DNA of 37,684 nt from Candidatus Barnesiella excrementavium. Lineage in GTDB: Bacteria > Bacteroidota > Bacteroidia > Bacteroidales > Barnesiellaceae. Numbering within the stretch: position 1 is the first letter of the stretch; each line of letters begins with the position of its first letter. Positions 25,356 to 34,174 of the stretch are shown in pieces. The notes under the pieces are model-generated. The model was not told where the DNA came from and did no database searches. It worked only from the letters and a program-made list of their open reading frames with translations. Made by a program: the position numbers and the translations under genes. Location of the stretch: the NCBI GenBank assembly GCA_019115485.1, contig DXDM01000035.1, positions 1 to 37,684 on the forward strand. Reading direction: 5' to 3'.

Positions 25356-25985
25356 CTATTTTTTGACTATCTGCACATAAATTACTTTTTTCGTCTCGAA
25401 ATACTCCTCCTTGAAATAGTCACTCAGATTGAAGACAATCGAGGTCTTCTTGACCGGAGCGATTTCGCTTTGCAAGTCACCCCCTTTGAGGCAGAAAAGT
25501 CCGTTAGGCAGGGCGTTATGCTGCTCTTTCCTGATATTTTTTCTCACCAGTTTCAGCAAGTCGGGCAGGGGCATAACGGCCCGGCTCACGACAAAGTCGT
25601 ATTCGTCTTTGTGTTCTTCCACGCTGCCGTGCTGAAAGGTGACATTGGTCAGTCCTATCGCTTCGGCTACGCTTTGGGCCACCTTAATTTTCTTGCCCAC
25701 CCGGTCAATCAGATGAAACCGGCATTCGGGAAAGAGAATAGCCAGGGGAATACCGGGAAATCCGCCGCCGGTACCCACGTCGAGAATCGTCGTGCCGTCG
25801 GTGAACTCGATGGCCTTGGCAATGCCCAGCGAGTGGAGTATGTGGTGCAGATAGAGGTTGTCGATATCCTTGCGCGAGATTACGTTAATCTTGGCATTCC
25901 AGTCGGTATATAAATCGCCCAAAGCAGCAAATTGGCTCTCCTGGGTGGAAGTAAGGTTCGGGAAATAGGTCTTAATGTATTGCAT
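25356..25985 (-). CDS. rsmG: 16S rRNA (guanine-527-N7)-methyltransferase RsmG
   Basis: 209 residues. SAM-binding motif LDVGTGGGFPGIPLAI followed by HLIDRVGKKIKVAQ and the catalytic-region VVSRAVMPLPDLL, all characteristic of RsmG (GidB). It methylates G527 of 16S rRNA; loss gives low-level streptomycin resistance in other bacteria. Start ATG at 25985, 6 nt after the stop of the lipoprotein gene. Confidence 0.94.
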   Translation of the reverse strand: MQYIKTYFPNLTSTQESQFAALGDLYTDWNAKINVISRKDIDNLYLHHILHSLGIAKAIEFTDGTTILDVGTGGGFPGIPLAILFPECRFHLIDRVGKKIKVAQSVAEAIGLTNVTFQHGSVEEHKDEYDFVVSRAVMPLPDLLKLVRKNIRKEQHNALPNGLFCLKGGDLQSEIAPVKKTSIVFNLSDYFKEEYFETKKVIYVQIVKK

Positions 25986-25991
25986 GCGTCT

Positions 25992-26834
25992 TTATTTAAT
26001 CAATCGTCTTACAGGGCTCTCGGGGAGCATGTACATTTCAATCTCTTTGAAGGGGACCTCGATATGCACTTGTCCGGTAGCATAGCAGGCAATCTCGTAG
26101 GGGTTGAATATCCAGCAGATGCCTCTGTCGGTGAAATAGAAATTCTCAGTAGCCGTGATGTTCTCGGTGTCGAAGAATCCCAGTTCGAGCAGCGAGTCGG
26201 GAGCCGCCAGATTCATGCTTTTGAGCAGTTGGCCCAGTAGGGCATGGTTCACCTGGTCGAGCGACTCGGAACGGAAAATATCGTCGAGAACGACACGGTG
26301 CCAGTTCGAGAGGTCTATGGTGTAGTAAAAATCGGAGTACATGCCGTGGGCTCCCCCTGTATATTCCGAGGTCGACAGGCCGTAGCACAAAAGACTGTCG
26401 CGGTTGTAGACCGTTGAGAGGGTATAGTCAAACTCCCATTCGCACGAGTAGGGAGCTTCGTCCTCTTTCAACTCTTTCTCAAATTCGGGTTCAAGGTCTT
26501 TATAGGCTGCGATGTGCGAAGCTACCGCTTTTCGGGCCGAACTTTCAAACAGCGAATCAGAGGCATATTCATCGCCGAATATCAAGGGAGTAAGCATCTT
26601 CTGCAATCGAATGCCATCACCCTCCTGCTGGTATTTCACGGGTACATCAATCGCAAAAGCCACGCGGCAGGCCGGCTTGGCGGTGTCGCCCGAGAGGTGA
26701 TAAGTCTCTTTGATAGTCACTTCCTTCACAGTGACCGAATCAGCAGTTGTTTCGGTCGAACGATTACTCTTGGATTGGCAGGAGTATAAACAGCTCATCA
26801 AGATGATTATACTCAGAAATGGTACCTTTTTCAT
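25992..26834 (-). CDS. Lipoprotein with DUF4163/DUF3298 (RsiV-like) region
   Basis: 280 residues. Lipoprotein signal with Cys at about 19 (LMSCLYSCQ). The mature part has the arrangement seen in DUF4163-DUF3298 proteins: an N-terminal strand-rich segment and TLSTVYNRDSLLCYGLSTSEYTGGAHGMYS, where the TGGAH motif is diagnostic. RsiV-type proteins bind lysozyme in Firmicutes; in Bacteroidetes the role is unknown. First gene of the rsmG operon. Confidence 0.8.
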   Translation of the reverse strand: MKKVPFLSIIILMSCLYSCQSKSNRSTETTADSVTVKEVTIKETYHLSGDTAKPACRVAFAIDVPVKYQQEGDGIRLQKMLTPLIFGDEYASDSLFESSARKAVASHIAAYKDLEPEFEKELKEDEAPYSCEWEFDYTLSTVYNRDSLLCYGLSTSEYTGGAHGMYSDFYYTIDLSNWHRVVLDDIFRSESLDQVNHALLGQLLKSMNLAAPDSLLELGFFDTENITATENFYFTDRGICWIFNPYEIACYATGQVHIEVPFKEIEMYMLPESPVRRLIK

Positions 26835-26849
26835 ACGACAACTTTTTTA

Positions 26850-26879
26850 CAAAAATACGCCTTTTATCGGGCTCGGCAA
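26850..26879 (-). promoter_or_regulatory. Promoter of the DUF3298-rsmG-MBL operon
   Basis: On the minus strand TTG (26879-26877), 19-bp spacer, TATTTTTG (26857-26850). The ATG at 26834 follows closely, leaving a very short leader. Confidence 0.65.
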
Positions 26880-26988
26880 GGAAAAAGAGTAAAAAAAGAG
26901 GCCATAAAGAGCGAATGTTTTTCGACCCACCTCGGGCCCTTTGGGCGTTTTTCCATCACCTCTTGCGGGAAGAGTCGAAAGATTTGCC

Positions 26989-26996
26989 TACCTTTG
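26989..26996 (+). promoter_or_regulatory. -7 element of the S1-domain gene
   Basis: TACCTTTG, 44 bp before the ATG at 27041. A TTG occurs 23 bp upstream, slightly beyond usual spacing. Confidence 0.5.
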
Positions 26997-27040
26997 TCCG
27001 TTGAACCCGACCCGAATCGGGCTTTACAAACTCAATCGAT

Positions 27041-27880
27041 ATGTTGCAAATCGGAAAATTCAATACGCTCCAAGTGGTCAAGACGGTCGATTTTGGTGTC
27101 TACCTTGACGGAGGCGAGAAAGGCGAAATCCTGTTACCCCGTAAGTTCCTTCCCGAACAACCTTGTGTCGAGGGAGACGAATTATCGGTCTTTGTCTATC
27201 ACGACTCGGAGGATCGCCTGATTGCTACCACACGCAAACCCTATGTACAAGTGGGTGAGTTTGCCCGCTTGCAGGTCAAGTCGGTGACGAAGGTGGGAGC
27301 ATTTCTCGATTGGGGTGTGGAGGCCAAGGACCTGCTGGTCCCGTTTCGCGAGCAGAATGGCGAGATGCAGCAAGGCCGGTATTATGTGGTGTATGTCTAT
27401 CTCGACTTTGCCACAGGACGTATTGTAGCCTCGGCCAAACTGAACAAATTCCTTGATAATGTTCCCCCCGAATATACCCCCAACCAGCCGGTCGATATTC
27501 TGGTCGTACAGGAGACCCAGCTCGGCTTCAAGGTGATTATCAATAACCTGCATTGGGGCATGGTCTATCACAATGAGATATTCCGACCGATAAGTATCGG
27601 GGAGCACTTGCAGGCTTATATCAAGCAGGTGAGAGACGACGAGCGGATAGATGTGTCGTTGCAGCCGAGCGGGTATGAAAACCGGATAGACCCGTTGAGC
27701 GCACTTATCTTGCAGCGGTTGGAGGAAGCCGGTGGTTGTTTGCCTCTCTCCGACAAATCGCCCGCCGACGAGATTGCCCGCCATTTCCAGTGCAGCAAAA
27801 AGAGTTTCAAGAAGGCGATAGGAGCCCTCTACAAAGCTCACCGTATCGTTATCGATGAAACCGATATTCGCAAAGCCTGA
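27041..27880 (+). CDS. S1-like RNA-binding protein, CvfB family
   Basis: 279 residues. Three S1-type beta-barrel segments can be followed: GKFNTLQVVKTVDFGVYLD, VGEFARLQVKSVTKVGAFLDWG, and a third from about residue 140 (QPVDILVVQETQLGFKVIIN). They are followed by a C-terminal winged-helix-like part (DKSPADEIARHFQCSKKSFKKAIGALYK). This is the CvfB/YitL architecture, known as a virulence regulator in Staphylococcus and as an RNA-binding protein. The target RNAs are unknown. Monocistronic, divergent from the DUF3298 operon. Confidence 0.85.
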   Translation: MLQIGKFNTLQVVKTVDFGVYLDGGEKGEILLPRKFLPEQPCVEGDELSVFVYHDSEDRLIATTRKPYVQVGEFARLQVKSVTKVGAFLDWGVEAKDLLVPFREQNGEMQQGRYYVVYVYLDFATGRIVASAKLNKFLDNVPPEYTPNQPVDILVVQETQLGFKVIINNLHWGMVYHNEIFRPISIGEHLQAYIKQVRDDERIDVSLQPSGYENRIDPLSALILQRLEEAGGCLPLSDKSPADEIARHFQCSKKSFKKAIGALYKAHRIVIDETDIRKA

Positions 27881-27997
27881 CCGTTATCTTTCGTCAAGTT
27901 AAAAGAACTTTTTTCAACAACTGTTGTTTAAGAGTTGTAAAGTTTCGTGTGAAGAGACCTTACGACTTTTAACAGGTACTAAACAATAAAAACAGTT

Positions 27998-29059
27998 ATG
28001 AAAAGAGTTTTCCTTATGTGGGTCGTCGTGCTGGGAAGCGCGGGACTTTTATTTGCTCAGAAAAGCAATCAAAAGGAGGTCAAACAACTGCAAAATTTTT
28101 TGCAACAGACTTCGGCCAAGGGTGATGCCAATTATATCCGATTGGGAATCACCAATATCAACAATCCATCTACCTGGAAAGGTGTGACTTGGAGTGATGG
28201 CCGGGCTATCTCAATCGAGTGGTCGGACAAGGAGCTGGCCGGGGAACTGGACCTGACCGGTTTTACAGCATTGCAAAAGGTAGACTGCTCGCGCAACCAG
28301 CTCACGGGTATCGAAGTATCGGGGTGTACGGCACTCAACACGTTGAATGTGAGCCGTAACAAACTCTCGACGTTGAATATCGACAACTGTCCGGCCTTGA
28401 TCAAGCTCGATTGTTATAAAAACCGGTTGACCGATTTGTCGCTGGCCGGATTGCCGGGATTGAAAAACCTGAATTGCTCCAACAACCTTTTTGTCGAGTT
28501 GAATGTAAACGGGGCACAGCAGTTGCAGAGTCTGAACGTACAGGGGTGTCACCTCGAATCGCTGATGGTCGACAGTTGCGAAAACCTGAAAAATCTCTAT
28601 TGCGGCTACAACAAACTCACCAGTTTGAACCTCTTTGGTACGGTGAGCCTGTCGAACTTGAATATCGACGACAACGAGATTGTCAATATGGTTATCTCCA
28701 AACTGCCTTCTCTCTCGTCTTTCGTGTGCAGCGACAACAACATGACCACCCTGGGGGTACTCAACTGTACATCACTGACCGATTTGGTTTGCTCCTACAA
28801 CGACCTCACGACGTTGAATCTCGATGGGAGCGACAACCTCTACTTCGTTGATTGTTCCTACAATGACCTCACGACACTCGATTTAAGCAACCGAACCCTG
28901 TTGCAACGGGTTATCTGCAACAACAACCAACTGAATACGCTCGACGTATCTTTTTGTCCCAATCTGGTTTATATCAACTGCCGATACAACCAGTTAATCG
29001 ATTTGCGCACCATAGGCGACAGCAACCTGCGCATGATTGCCTGTCAGTGGAACTATTGA
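27998..29059 (+). CDS. Secreted leucine-rich-repeat protein
   Basis: 353 residues. Signal peptide MKRVFLMWVVVLGSAGLLFA, an N-terminal cap of about 60 residues, then about 11 repeats of roughly 21 residues with the pattern LxxLxCSxNxLTxLxLxxC, for example LTDLVCSYNDLTTLNLDG and LYFVDCSYNDLTTLDLSN. The Cys/Asn ladder is the type found in Bacteroidetes surface or secreted LRR proteins. It ends with the last repeat; no type IX sorting domain or membrane anchor is visible, so it is probably periplasmic or freely secreted. Ligand unknown. Monocistronic with its own terminator. Confidence 0.85.
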   Translation: MKRVFLMWVVVLGSAGLLFAQKSNQKEVKQLQNFLQQTSAKGDANYIRLGITNINNPSTWKGVTWSDGRAISIEWSDKELAGELDLTGFTALQKVDCSRNQLTGIEVSGCTALNTLNVSRNKLSTLNIDNCPALIKLDCYKNRLTDLSLAGLPGLKNLNCSNNLFVELNVNGAQQLQSLNVQGCHLESLMVDSCENLKNLYCGYNKLTSLNLFGTVSLSNLNIDDNEIVNMVISKLPSLSSFVCSDNNMTTLGVLNCTSLTDLVCSYNDLTTLNLDGSDNLYFVDCSYNDLTTLDLSNRTLLQRVICNNNQLNTLDVSFCPNLVYINCRYNQLIDLRTIGDSNLRMIACQWNY

Positions 29060-29112
29060 TGCAAGCAAAAAAGACATAGCATCTGAAATATTCTTTTCAC
29101 GATTTAATCAAC

Positions 29113-29160
29113 GATCCGTAATGCCGGGATAATTCCCGGCATTACGGATCTCGTTTTTTT
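29113..29160 (+). terminator. Strong intrinsic terminator of the LRR gene
   Basis: Perfect 17-bp stem GATCCGTAATGCCGGGA / TCCCGGCATTACGGATC (29113-29150) with a TAAT loop, then TC-G and seven T's. Confidence 0.92.
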
Positions 29161-29218
29161 ATGTCCAATGACTCTCTTAGGAAGATAAGAATGATGTTAC
29201 AAAAAGATTCCTATTTTA

Positions 29219-29251
29219 TTTTGCCCTTTAAGAAAAAGTTCTATATTTTTG
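29219..29251 (+). promoter_or_regulatory. Promoter of the glpK-glpF operon
   Basis: TTTTG (29219-29223), 20-bp spacer, TATTTTTG (29244-29251): a close match to the Bacteroidetes consensus. The leader to glpK is about 100 nt and contains a 22-codon ORF. Confidence 0.75.
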
Positions 29252-29270
29252 GAAACTAAGCAACTAAACA

Positions 29271-29339
29271 ATGAAAAACACTGTGATAGAGCTGTGCATC
29301 TCGTATTGTCTTTTTAGTTTGATCAATTATGTGAGTTAA
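29271..29339 (+). CDS. Possible 22-residue leader peptide before glpK
   Basis: An ATG-started frame of 22 codons (MKNTVIELCISYCLF..) lies wholly inside the glpK leader, starting about 13 nt after the expected transcript start and ending 17 nt before glpK. It is hydrophobic. It could be a translated leader or chance; no hairpin or codon run ties it to glycerol control. Confidence 0.25.
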   Translation: MKNTVIELCISYCLFSLINYVS

Positions 29340-29344
29340 CCTAA

Positions 29345-30856
<1,512 letters not shown>

Positions 30857-30898
30857 AGATAAATATCATTAACCGGAAAATCTAAAAACTGATAAGCC

Positions 30899-31264
30899 AT
30901 GAATGAAGTTGTATTTACCAAGAGCCTCTTCGAGTTTATCGGGACGGCCATACTGGTGTTGTTTGGCGACGGAGTGGTCGCTTCGAATCTCTTGAAAAAA
31001 TCGAAAGGTGAGAACGGTGGTTGGGTGGTTGTGACACTCGCCTGGGGACTGGCCGTCATGCTCGGCGTATTCATTTCGGGTCCTTATTCGGGTGCTCATC
31101 TTAACCCGGCAGTCACTTTGGGATTAGCCGCTGCGGGAACATTCAGTTGGAGCCTGGTTGTGCCTTATATCGTAGCACAGATGCTCGGCGGTTTCACGGG
31201 GCCGTATTGGTGTTTACTGGTGGTTAGCGCATTTTTCTCGCTTCTGTCATTTGCAAGTCATTGA
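30899..31264 (+). pseudogene. glpF: Glycerol facilitator GlpF, truncated by foreign DNA
   Basis: The first ~101 codons are aquaglyceroporin-like: LFEFIGTAILVLFGDGVVA, GWVVVTLAWGLAVMLGVF, the first NPA box in GAHLNPAVTLG, and YIVAQMLGGFTG. After Gly101 (codon ending 31201) the similarity stops and a 20-residue unrelated tail runs to a TGA at 31264. A normal GlpF has about 240-270 residues and a second NPA box, so more than half is missing and the pore cannot form. Base composition becomes more AT-rich at the same point. It follows glpK by 42 nt. Confidence 0.85.
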
Positions 31265-31399
31265 TATTCAGCAATATTACGAAACCATGTATCGTGATAC
31301 AAATCCCTGACGGGACAAAAACGGGACAAAACCACAGGAAAATAAAATCAAGAACGCTCTTTGCCGGACATCCCTTGCCGTGAATACCCTTTCACGACA

Positions 31400-31430
31400 C
31401 AAAGGTACGCTTTTGTCCCGTGAATACCAA
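31400..31430 (-). promoter_or_regulatory. Outward-facing promoter at the left end of the element
   Basis: Minus strand TTG (31430-31428), 20-bp spacer, TACCTTTG (31407-31400). It points toward glpF, that is, out of the element, and no gene follows within the element. It overlaps the CCGTGAATACC and TTTTGTCCCGT repeats. In an excised circle it would read across the joined ends into whatever lies at the far end. Confidence 0.6.
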
Positions 31431-31826
31431 GCATAAACCCATAAATTTACTACAAATATGCTGTCAGACAATACTTTCTGCGGAATTGGGCATTTGAGAT
31501 AGATACATCAAATATCGGGACTCTGCATCTTCGATTTGGTGTAAAATTCCTGTTAAAATCTGTTTAACGGCATTTGTACACTATGATTACTTTGCCGTTG
31601 GACAATGCGTATCGAAAGTGTACAAGCTCTTTGCCGCTTTTGTGGCATCTGAATGTATGCCTAATCAGGATGTTACCTAAGTAATGTGACACGGAACAGT
31701 AGCCGGACAATGCGACAAGCGTCATATTGTACAATGTATGAAATTCGCTGATTTTCAAATCATTAAAGAGCTATAATGCAGGCAATTATATCGTCCTTTT
31801 TTAGCTGAATTACAAATCAAACCATA

Positions 31827-31834
31827 TACATTTG
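31827..31834 (+). promoter_or_regulatory. -7 element of the HTH/excisionase gene
   Basis: TACATTTG, 40 bp before the ATG at 31875. No clear -33 element. Confidence 0.5.
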
Positions 31835-31874
31835 CGACCGAAATTGATTAACAAGGCAATAAAATACAACGATT

Positions 31875-32207
31875 ATGACGGAAAACAAAAACTCAAAAAT
31901 GAACCTCGAACAGGAGCGCAGGATTGCGGAACTCCAAGAACGGGTGAACAGACTGGAGAACCTTTGCTATGCGGCCAAGGAAATATTGAATTTAGAGGAA
32001 GCGGCAACCTTTCTCGGTATTGCCAAAAGCACCCTTTACAAGATGACCCACTTGAACCAACTGCCGTACTTCAAGCCGTCCGGAAAACTCATCTTTTTTG
32101 AGAAGAAGAAACTCATTGAGTGGGTACGCGGCGCAAAGTCCATGTCCGTTGAAGAAATCAAGGAGGAAGCAGCCGCCAAGATTATGGAAATGAACGAAAG
32201 GCAGTAA
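31875..32207 (+). CDS. Excisionase-like helix-turn-helix protein
   Basis: 110 residues. An N-terminal coiled-coil (QERRIAELQERVNRLENL) is followed by a MerR/HTH_17-type DNA-binding segment (NLEEAATFLGIAKSTLYKMTH .. LPYFKPSGKLIFFEKKKLIEWV), where the wing reads 'Y F K P S G K L I F F'. Such proteins are usual in Bacteroidales mobilizable elements, where they help excision or regulate mobilization genes. First gene of the mobile block, with a -7 element at 31827. Confidence 0.8.
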   Translation: MTENKNSKMNLEQERRIAELQERVNRLENLCYAAKEILNLEEAATFLGIAKSTLYKMTHLNQLPYFKPSGKLIFFEKKKLIEWVRGAKSMSVEEIKEEAAAKIMEMNERQ

Positions 32208-32239
32208 AGCATTATTATTCACACTAAAATCAAAATAAA

Positions 32240-32731
32240 ATGGAACAGACTAAGAACATGGAACAGACCGGAGCAGCTTCGGCCATCCACATCGAGAAAA
32301 AGAACGAGAACAGAAAACGTGAGGCAAGCGGAAAGGATGTACAAGCTATCCGCTCGTTTTTAGAAAGTCTGAGTGTTTACGAGGCGGACGCATTGCGTGT
32401 GGGCATTGCCATTGCAGACGGTAAAACCACCGCGGAAAACATTTCATCGGATGACCGCCTTGCGCTCAACCGTTATCTCAACAGCGGAAAGGACAACGAA
32501 CGGATGACTGCGGACAATGCGCAGGCACATCGGTTGAACCGTGCGTTTCAACTATTGGAGCGTGTAGCGGAGTTTTGCGACAAGCGGCAATTAGTAACGG
32601 TGAATAGGTCGTTGCTATCCATCGCCGTGGATGCGGCAGACATCAGCCGAGCCGTTTCCTCACTTGACAAGCGTCCAGCACCGGGGCAACCGTTCCCCAA
32701 TAGCACAGGCATCAGTGGCGCAGGAAAGTAA
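32240..32731 (+). CDS. Mobile-element protein of unknown function
   Basis: 163 residues (a start at 32258 is possible). Charged N terminus (HIEKKNENRKREASGKD), then a mostly helical part (AIRSFLESLSVYEADALRVGIAIADG, AFQLLERVAEFCDKRQ). No signal peptide, membrane segment or motif I recognise. It follows the HTH gene by 32 nt in the same direction and is probably co-transcribed. Confidence 0.55.
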   Translation: MEQTKNMEQTGAASAIHIEKKNENRKREASGKDVQAIRSFLESLSVYEADALRVGIAIADGKTTAENISSDDRLALNRYLNSGKDNERMTADNAQAHRLNRAFQLLERVAEFCDKRQLVTVNRSLLSIAVDAADISRAVSSLDKRPAPGQPFPNSTGISGAGK

Positions 32732-32888
32732 CCGTATGCGGTTGGAAAATTCAAATGACCGATGAAAATCCACTATGGATATGGCTGCATCCCGTTCCTT
32801 TTTTTCCCTTATTTCGGATTGGAACACATTTAGTAACGGGTGTTGCTTATCAGCGAAACAGTTTTACGCTTGCGCATTACACAAAAGG

Positions 32889-32955
32889 ATGAAGCCGTGC
32901 AGGGAACAACGAAAAACTAACAGTCAATTCCGTACATACTTTTGTACGGCTTCAT
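32889..32955 (+). promoter_or_regulatory. Inverted repeat and -7 element before the 33012 gene
   Basis: ATGAAGCCGT (32889-32898) and ACGGCTTCAT (32946-32955) are perfect inverted arms around a -7 element TACTTTTG (32937-32944), itself inside a small CCGTAC/GTACGG hairpin. This could be an operator or a 5' UTR fold. The stretch 32732-33011 otherwise holds nothing recognisable. Confidence 0.45.
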
Positions 32956-33011
32956 TCCATCCTTACAACAGAAGCATCACATTTATATCACACTTATAGA
33001 AACAAAATTTT

Positions 33012-33458
33012 ATGGACAAGGAAAAATACAGTTTCTTGAACCCGAAAGGGATTGAAACTTTTGCGTTCATCTTTTCGGGCAATGCACTACAATGGTTGCA
33101 CGGAACAACAACCGATGACAACGGCAGGAAAATCGGCAACTTCACATTGTTTGGCGACCTCTTGGCAAGGATGGCTCTTGCGGACGGTACGGCCAAAGGT
33201 TTCTACAGACCGCTCACGCTGTCAGTCGGTCAGGCGCAGTATTCCGAAGAACAGCTTTCAACACAATGGAGCATGGGCAGGAAGCGCATCCGCCGCCTGT
33301 TGGACGAACTGGCAAGACTGGAACTCATAGACACCTCCCGTTCAAGGGTTGCGTCCGTGATGACTTTTCCATGCCTCCTGCAATGGATGACAAAGGATGG
33401 CAGCGTAGTTTCTAATCCGTTCATCCACAAACAAAGGGAAAGAATAGAACCGCTCTGA
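33012..33458 (+). CDS. Putative winged-helix DNA-binding protein of the element
   Basis: 148 residues. After a hydrophobic N-terminal half (IETFAFIFSGNALQWL), a segment QYSEEQLSTQWSMGRKRIRRLLDELARLELIDTSRSRVASV reads like a winged-helix: a recognition helix rich in Arg/Lys followed by a wing. This pattern occurs in replication-initiator and DnaD-like accessory proteins. It has its own promoter-like upstream region. The role in copy control or mobilization is inferred. Confidence 0.5.
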   Translation: MDKEKYSFLNPKGIETFAFIFSGNALQWLHGTTTDDNGRKIGNFTLFGDLLARMALADGTAKGFYRPLTLSVGQAQYSEEQLSTQWSMGRKRIRRLLDELARLELIDTSRSRVASVMTFPCLLQWMTKDGSVVSNPFIHKQRERIEPL

Positions 33459-33589
33459 ATGGTGGCAAACGGGCAGACTGGCTGATTTCCCGCTTTCCCG
33501 TTGTTCTCCAATCCGGCAAATCATCCGGCACACATAAGGCTTTCCGATGGCTAACGTAAGGGATGAATGGCGTGGAGCGTCAGCGTTGA

Positions 33590-33650
33590 GTTGCGAGATA
33601 TGCCGAGGTATTACCGCCTTCGGACGGTATTACCACGACACCCTCGCAAC
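33590..33650. other. Candidate oriT region upstream of mobC
   Basis: GTTGCGAG (33590-33597) and CTCGCAAC (33643-33650) are perfect inverted arms. Between them are two direct GGTATTACC copies and a small ACCG..CGGT hairpin. The position just before the mobC-relaxase pair fits an origin of transfer, but no nick-site consensus could be confirmed. The flanking stretches (33459-33589 and 33651-33746) hold nothing recognisable. Confidence 0.4.
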
Positions 33651-33746
33651 GGTCTGGCAGCCCGTTGTCCTTGCCGCTCGCAGGCTCGCACCATCCCTTT
33701 TGTAGATACCGTATTATTCCATTTTAAGAACTTTTGTTTATGGCAT

Positions 33747-34172
33747 ATGAAGAAGAAGCAATCCGAACAGGAAAAGCCTGTTGTAAGGCGTGACAAGGTG
33801 GTGGTCACCAAAGTCACGGAACAGGAGCTTACACAAATCAAAAGCACCGCCAACCAATGCGGCATGACCCGCAGCGACTTCATCCGTGCAAGGGCACTCG
33901 GCTATAAGCCAAGATTGAGGCTTTCCGATGCGGAATTGGATGGTTTGCGCCAGCTTGCGGCTTGCAGGACGGACATGGTGAACTTCGCCAACGCCCTGCA
34001 TGGTTTGAGCGACAATGAGAAGGTAAAACTTTTCCGGCACCAGCCGACCATGCTTGACTGGTACGAGAAAGTGGCATATGTCACGAACCGTGTCACCGAC
34101 TTCTTGCAGTCCGCACAGACGGCCAACAGCTATCCGGCAGGAACAACAAACGAAAATGCAAAGGAGGACTAA
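33747..34172 (+). CDS. MobC-like mobilization accessory protein (ribbon-helix-helix type)
   Basis: 141 residues from the ATG at 33747 (MKKKQSEQEKPVVRRD); a longer open frame starts at 33567 but crosses the candidate oriT. The segment VVVTKVTEQELTQIKSTANQ followed by CGMTRSDFIRARALGYKPR has the beta-strand/helix/helix pattern of MobC/BmgB-type relaxosome proteins, which bind oriT and help the relaxase. Its stop is 2 nt from the relaxase start, so the two are translated together. Confidence 0.8.
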   Translation: MKKKQSEQEKPVVRRDKVVVTKVTEQELTQIKSTANQCGMTRSDFIRARALGYKPRLRLSDAELDGLRQLAACRTDMVNFANALHGLSDNEKVKLFRHQPTMLDWYEKVAYVTNRVTDFLQSAQTANSYPAGTTNENAKED

Positions 34173-34174
34173 GC

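Larger units (their letters stand above)
31265..31874. other. Gene-free left end of the element with short direct and inverted repeats
   Basis: No convincing gene in 610 bp. Repeats: ACGGGACAAAA at 31310-31320 and 31321-31331, with an inverted copy TTTTGTCCCGT at 31411-31421; CCGTGAATACC at 31378-31388 and again at 31418-31428 (40-bp period); GGACAATGCG at 31600-31609 and 31705-31714. The first two sets are like arm sites for a tyrosine integrase or excisionase. That reading is inference. Confidence 0.55.

Noticed and set aside
31277..31471. A 64-codon minus-strand frame at the left end of the element.
   Set aside because: It covers the promoter and repeats themselves; no protein feature.
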